Positions 59,259 to 64,000 of a stretch of 64,000 nt of DNA are shown in pieces; the stretch's first letter is position 1; every line of letters begins with the position of its first letter. The stretch covers positions 13,112,613 through 13,176,612 of the forward strand of contig NC_012875.2 of NCBI RefSeq assembly GCF_000003195.3, in the 5' to 3' direction. Position numbers and translations under genes: made by a program. The notes below the pieces were generated by a model that worked only from the letters and a program-made list of their open reading frames with translations, had not been told where the DNA came from and did not search any database. The stretch is from Sorghum bicolor. Taxonomy: Eukaryota; Streptophyta; Magnoliopsida; Poales; Poaceae.

Positions 59259-60300
59259 TTCCCAAGTTCAAATATGCAAATTCAGCACTCAACTCCTCCG
59301 ATTCAGGTGTCGCCCAAAGCTCATTAGCATATTTCTTTCTACTAAGTGCATCAGCTACGAGATGATAATGCACTTCCAAATCATAATCCTTTATCAGTTC
59401 CAACCATCTTCGTTGCCTCAAGTTCAGGTCGGTCTGGGTGAGGATATACTTCAAACTCTTATGATCAGTGTATATGTCACTCTTATGCCCAATCAAATAG
59501 TGTCTCCAAATTTTCAATGCATGAACCACAGCTGCTAACTCTAGATCATGAGTAGGATAATTCAGTTCATGTTTACTCAACTGTCTAGATGCATAAGCAA
59601 CGACTCTACCTTCTTGTATGAGAACACAACCCAAACCCAGACGAGAAGCATCACAATAGATAGAGAAACTCTTACTTAGATCTGGCAATACCAACACAGG
59701 TGCAGTAGTCAATCTCTTCTTAAATTCCTCAAAACTAGCTTGGCACTTATCAGACCATACAAACTTAGCATTCTTCTCCAACAGAGCAGTCATAGGCTTT
59801 GCAAGTTTTGAAAACCCTTCAATGAATCTACGGTAGTAACCAGCTAAACCAAGAAAACTGCGAATTTCACTTACATTTGTAGGTGGATTCCAATTCAGCA
59901 CATCTTTCACCTTACTAGGATCCACTGCAATACCACCATTAGAAACAACATGACCAAGAAAAGAAACTTCTTCCAACCAAAACTCACACTTACTACGCTT
60001 GGCATACAGCTTATGTTCTCTAAGTTTCTGTAAGACCAATCTTAGATGTTCAGCATGTTCTTCCTTGGTTTTAGAGAATACAAGAATATCATCAATAAAG
60101 ACCACCACAAACTTATTAAGGTACTCCATAAATACTTTATTCATCATGTACATAAAGTAAGCGGGTGCATTGGTCAAACCAAAAGACATAATTGTATACT
60201 CATACAACCCATACCTTGTTGTGAAAGCTGTCTTTGGTATATCTGATTTCCGAATCTTCAATTGATGATAACCAGAACGCAAATCAATCTTAGAGAACAC
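59259..60300 (-). pseudogene. pol: E2 RT palm and RNase H (cut by the Helitron)
   Basis: The frame opens at [17 protein letters not shown] motifs MSFGLTNAP and FIDDILVF are intact, as is the RNase H start ([16 protein letters not shown]). It ends at EFAYLNLGI where the Helitron entered. It is very close to E1 4558-5620. Confidence 0.9.
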
Positions 60301-60311
60301 ACAAGCACCTC

Positions 60312-60902
60312 TTAGCTGATCAAATAAGTCCTAGGCAATGGGTATTTATTCTTGATAGTGACCTCATTGAGTGACCGATAATCAACACACATCCTCTGAC
60401 TACCATCCTTCTTATCAACAAAGATAACTAGTGCACCCCATGGTGATGAACTAGGACGAATGAACCCTTTATCTTGCAATTCCTTAATTTGTTTCTTAAG
60501 TTCTTCTAGTTCATTAACCCTCATTCTATATGGTCTTTTAGCTATGGGTGCAGTACCAGGTATTAATTCAATAATAAATTCAATGTCTCGGTCAGGTGGC
60601 ATACCTGGCAATTCATCTGGAAAGACATCCGGAAACTCATCCACTACCAGATTCTGAGGATCAACGTCATCATTCAGTTGGTTCACCTTGGCTGTGAGTG
60701 GTGCTTGCACTGTTACATCAACACTGATTTGTTCTCCCTTTGGGGTTGTCAAAGCCACTACTCTCTCCTTGTACTTAATATCTATGTCATGTTGCTTCAT
60801 CCAATCCAAACCCAACATCACATCTATGCCTGAAGTTCTCATAACCATGGGACTGATAGGAAAATCTACCTCCTTAAAGAAAGACTTGCTAAGGGGCAAC
60901 AT
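60312..60902 (-). pseudogene. pol: E2 protease end and RT N-terminus
   Basis: It contains VMLGLDWM, the linker to RT, and CVDYRSLNE...NKYPLPR. It terminates at the same short deletion after LPR as E1. At its upstream end a one-base difference in a G-run (AGGAGG here, AGGGGGG in E1, near 60870) puts it out of frame with the protease. Confidence 0.87.
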
Positions 60903-62188
60903 AAAGAAACTGGTATAGTCCCACCCGGTGAATTAACTAGCATAGGGGTTTTCATTGCAACTAGTGGAATGCTATGAACTCTAACAAATGCTTGTGATAT
61001 GAATGTACGCGAAGCTCCATAATCAAAGAAAACTATAGCAGTGATAGAGTTGATGCTAAACGTACCCATCATGATTTCTAGTCCCTCCTGAACTGTTTCC
61101 GCTGCCACGTTGTTCACCTTTGCTGAATTAGGAGTGGATCTCCGGTCGTTGTTCTGCGGATTAAATTTCTCTGGGCAATCATAGGACATATGTCCTTCCT
61201 TCCCACAACAGAAACACCTGGTAGGAGTGTTAGAAGCACTTCTTTTTGTGGAGTTGGCATTTGAGTTCCCTGAGCGGGGTGTCTGCTGACCATGCTGCTG
61301 TTGATTATGGTTACGTTGTTGGAATGGAGGACGTTGGTTCCCACTCTGTGATTGATTCTGGAAATGCTGGGGTTGCTGGTTGCGGTTCCACTGACTAACT
61401 GGTCCCTGGAACCTCTGCTGATAGCCTTGATGAGAACTGAAACGCTGACGGTTGTTGCTCCCAGAACCTTGTGCCAGCATACTTCTCTTCTTATCCTGAC
61501 CCTTACGAATATTATCAAGCACAATGACACGATTCACAAGAGCCTGGAAGGTAGGATAGGTGTTTCCAGCCAACTGCAACCTGAGCTCGTAGTAAAGACC
61601 TTTCATGAACAGACGCTGCTTTTCAGCATCTTCCCTGACATCGTTCGGAGCATAGCGAGCCAACTGTTCAAATGTGTCATGATATTATGCCACAGTCATG
61701 GAGCCCATCCTGAGTGATCTGAATTCTTCTTGTTTGAGCTCCATCATTCCTTCATTTATATGTGGAGCTCTGAAGTCTCTATAAAATTCTAGCCATGTGA
61801 CAGGAGGAGCATTGTTGGGACGAGCAGCTTGATATGACTCCCACCATGTCTGAGCTGCCCCCTGAAGTTGTCCAGAAGCATACAACACCTTCTCCAAGTC
61901 ATTGCACTGTGCTATGTTCAGTTGTCTCTCCACGGCACATAACCAATCATCTGCCTCCATAGGATCAGCTGAGTGTGTAAATACTGGAGGTCCTCCCTTC
62001 ATAAACTCCCCACGCTTATCCCTCACATGAACAGGTGGTGGTGTTGGTGGAGGTTGCTGCTGTAGGTGCTGCATGAAAATGTGCATCATCTCATTTTGGG
62101 TTTGCATGAGTTCCTCCACAGTGATTGGGGCATTGCCACCATTGCCATTGCCATGGCCTCTGCATCTGCCTCTTCCCCTTGCTGTCAT
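60866..62188 (-). pseudogene. gag: E2 gag and protease start (broken)
   Basis: The start is ATG at 62188 (MTARGRGRCRGHGNG). The capsid part is open to a GAA-to-TAA-like stop at 61685, after SMTVA. The rest continues in the next open stretch from 61663, includes the Gln-rich region that is full of stops in E1, and has the zinc knuckle CFCCGKEGH...DC near 61200. The protease motif reads VFFDYGASRTFIS: Tyr replaces the conserved Ser of DSGA, so the protease would be impaired. Confidence 0.88.
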
Positions 62189-62872
62189 CTGCATTCCAAG
62201 TTATATAAACACATCGTAGTAATGTCCAACATGACAATTACAAGAGTTAACGGAATCTGAAATTTTCTAGGTAACATCCAACATCAGCAGATCAGAAAAT
62301 CAATAATATCTCGGGTTCCAGAATTCAAAAGGATACATGCTGCACACTGTTGGAAAGATAAAGAAATTGTCTACAACTTTCATTTAGATCATAATAACAG
62401 ATTCCAACGTTAGATTAATCAAAAACTGGGTACAACCGAAACTGTTCCAGAATTCCAGACTGCACAGTAACCTCAACTTGAAACAGTCATAACTCACAGC
62501 TCATAATAGATAATATGGTCATTCTTGCGGAATTGGAAAGATATGAAAGTCAGCTTGTTCCCAGAAAAATTTGATGAACATTGCACGAACAGAATTTGAT
62601 TTATACCAGAGTCATTGCAGATTGCTCCAGAAAAACAGCAAAAGACAGAAACAGGATATGACCCCAAACCACTATTTATTCATGTTCTTACTTAAGGTTC
62701 TTAACTAGGGAACTTGTGGACATGCCCACAAAGTTCCAGAACTCTTTACAAAAATCCAAATCACACATATTCATAATAACAATCCAGCAAGCACACCAAG
62801 TTCACACCACACTAACAAAAGACTCCAAATAACTCGCAACTACTAACGTTCCTATTACATATGGGTTCCTTT
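62189..62872 (-). other. E2 leader between the extra frame and gag
   Basis: It is non-coding and mostly colinear with E1 2030-2685, including the AACGTTAGTA block near 62845. Confidence 0.7.
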
Positions 62873-63667
62873 CTATTCCTCGGGAGCAGCATCCTTCAAG
62901 ATAGGTTCAAGACGCAGCCTCTTATGGAGCTTGGGACGGCATAACTCTGCTCGAAGGTCATCTGCTTCTCTTTGCTCTTTCTCCAGCAGCTTCCTCTCAC
63001 GGTGCAGTTCATTCTCCAACTGTATCACCTTGACGGTCAGTTCATAAGTCAACTCCACTTGCGCCTGAAGCTTTGGTTGTGAAGCATCTGCAGCTTCTAT
63101 GGACCAAGTCATCTTCTCTGGTATAAAGCGAGGATAGTGGTATGTTGCATTGTACTGGACATCCTCAAAGCGTGTACCACGGTAAAAGATCAAGGCCTGG
63201 TAAGCTGCATCAGCCATGCTCTCCTTCATCGTGTCCCGGCTGATTTGAGAGATGTGTTTTGATTCCACCTTTCGAATCCCCTTAGTGGCATCCAGTGTCT
63301 TGACTACTAGCTCTGCATCCCAAAGTGATCTCCTCAGAGGGTGTTTGTGCTTAGTGCAGTTATACTCCAGTGTGGCTTGCAAATCCGGATAATGGTGTTC
63401 CAATGTCAACACCAAATTCTCATGGAAGAAAGCCTTGGGATCCGCTTCTGGAAGCCACATCTCAGTAGTCCACCCCATCCTTGCATTAGCAGACTGTGGT
63501 GGAGGTGGATCTTGCATCTCCTCATCTTCAGGCACTTCCTCTTGAGCTTCCACCCTTGATTCCTCATCTATCAGCTCAGGAACACCTTCCACATGCTGTC
63601 CTCTTGGGTTGAACAGGGCACGGTACTCAGTAGCCATACGTGCAGCATTACGGGTATGGGGCGGCAT
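62873..63667 (-). CDS. Extra frame upstream of gag in E2, unknown function
   Basis: A frame of 264 codons without interruption starts at MPPHTRNAARMATEYRALF. An acidic, proline-rich stretch (EEVPEDEEMQDPPPPQ, residues about 45-62) precedes a compact central part (WLPEADPKAFFHENL, HYPDLQATLEYNC). Residues about 210-250 (ELTYELTVKVIQLENELHRE, then RKLLEKEQREADDLRAELC) look like a coiled coil, followed by a basic end. It lies between primer site and gag on the coding strand. No domain is recognised. E1 and E4 lack it. It is free of stops although gag and pol of this same copy are damaged. Confidence 0.65.
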   Translation of the reverse strand: MPPHTRNAARMATEYRALFNPRGQHVEGVPELIDEESRVEAQEEVPEDEEMQDPPPPQSANARMGWTTEMWLPEADPKAFFHENLVLTLEHHYPDLQATLEYNCTKHKHPLRRSLWDAELVVKTLDATKGIRKVESKHISQISRDTMKESMADAAYQALIFYRGTRFEDVQYNATYHYPRFIPEKMTWSIEAADASQPKLQAQVELTYELTVKVIQLENELHRERKLLEKEQREADDLRAELCRPKLHKRLRLEPILKDAAPEE

Positions 63668-63845
63668 CTACAAAAAGTTTTTAGACATAGATCAGATGGA
63701 TGCAATAATTTCACAATAGAGCAAGATAGAGAAGCATAAACTTTTAGCAAATAACAAGACCATAGTGGGAAGCATGAAGTAAGTAAAATAAAGGACCTAA
63801 ATTTTCGACCATTGCTAACTAGGTTTGCGTCCTACAGTCAACAAA

Positions 63846-63860
63846 GCTTTGATACCAATT
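63846..63860 (-). other. E2 primer-binding site
   Basis: On the - strand AATTGGTATCAAAGC matches the initiator-tRNA-Met type with one change, directly inside the 5' LTR. Confidence 0.85.
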
Positions 63861-64000
63861 TGTCACACCCATATTTTAAGAACAAAATAGGATGCATAAA
63901 AGACTCATATGTGCCCCAGAAACAGTTGCACACATAAGTAGACAAATCTCAAATGTACCATTGCAGTGTTTATTACATAGCGGAATATAATATATCACAT
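63861..64000 (-). repeat. E2 5' LTR, terminal 140 bp
   Basis: TGTCACACCCATATTTTAAG repeats the 3' LTR end at 15960. The remainder lies beyond the window. Confidence 0.93.

Larger units (their letters stand above)
15960..64000 (-). mobile_element. E2: Ty3/gypsy chromovirus, sister of E1, - strand
   Basis: The element reads right to left. The 5' LTR starts at 63861 and runs off the window. Then come primer site, leader with an extra frame, gag, pol, polypurine tract (53841-53855) and 3' LTR (53840 down to 51560, then 16363 to 15960). The 3' LTR is split by E3 and pol is split by a Helitron. The left flank ends CCTGT, matching the family sequence at that place in E4; the right flank needed to confirm the duplication is outside the window. 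Gag and pol carry several disabling changes. Confidence 0.92.

Noticed and set aside
1..64000. tRNA or rRNA genes
   Set aside because: tRNA-like words found are only the primer-binding sites of the LTR elements; no cloverleaf or rRNA sequence seen.

Overview
The window is plant repeat DNA, almost certainly from heterochromatin of a panicoid grass (sorghum, sugarcane, Miscanthus or maize type). This is inferred from the element families: chromovirus (Tekay/Del-like), Athila and Tat Ty3/gypsy elements, a Copia-like LTR with ACCGGAC repeats, a maize-type Helitron, and CTTTGCCGAGTGT repeats of the grass CACTA kind. I see no intact host gene, rRNA or tRNA. All recognisable coding sequence belongs to transposable elements or was captured by them.

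Layout, left to right. (1) 1-9828: element E1, a + strand chromovirus with a truncated 5' LTR, decayed gag-pol and a complete 2.7 kb 3' LTR. (2) 9829-9910: the last bases of a related LTR. (3) 9911-11511: about 2.7 copies of a ~585 bp tandem repeat carrying CTTTGCCGAGTGT hairpins. (4) 11512-15959: E4, an internally deleted relative of E1 without gag-pol. (5) 15960-64000 and beyond: E2, a - strand sister of E1, inserted in the 3' LTR of E4. It hosts everything else.

Inside E2, its 3' LTR is split at 16363/51560 by E3 (16364-51554, - strand, TSD ATGTT). E3 is a non-coding element with 5.6 kb LTRs and only a 1.75 kb interior. The left LTR of E3 is split by E5 (20024-42279, - strand, TSD GCAAC), an Athila-like element that encodes gag and a double protease but no RT or integrase. 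E5 is split by a solo LTR, E7 (23865-25778, TSD CTCTT), and by E6 (26882-38956, - strand, TSD GAAGT). E6 is a Tat-lineage element with two RNase H domains and an intact integrase frame, but its RT catalytic core is deleted. Separately, the pol of E2 is split by a non-autonomous Helitron (55327-59258). Nesting is thus five deep: E4 > E2 > E3 > E5 > E6. Four target-site duplications are perfect and the Helitron junction is exact.

The most interesting content is in E6. On the strand opposite to gag-pol, between integrase and the 3' LTR, lies a six-exon gene with its own TATA box. It encodes a plant mobile domain (aminotransferase-like) protein with a proline-rich middle and a charged C-terminus. 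All five introns have GT-AG ends and consistent phase; six in-frame stops are all explicable as C-to-T changes. E6 is also saturated with the word GCCGAT/ATCGGC (about 90 by my count, against roughly 6 expected), in LTRs, UTRs and both sets of genes. A second candidate novelty is an uninterrupted 264-codon frame upstream of gag in E2 that its sister E1 lacks.
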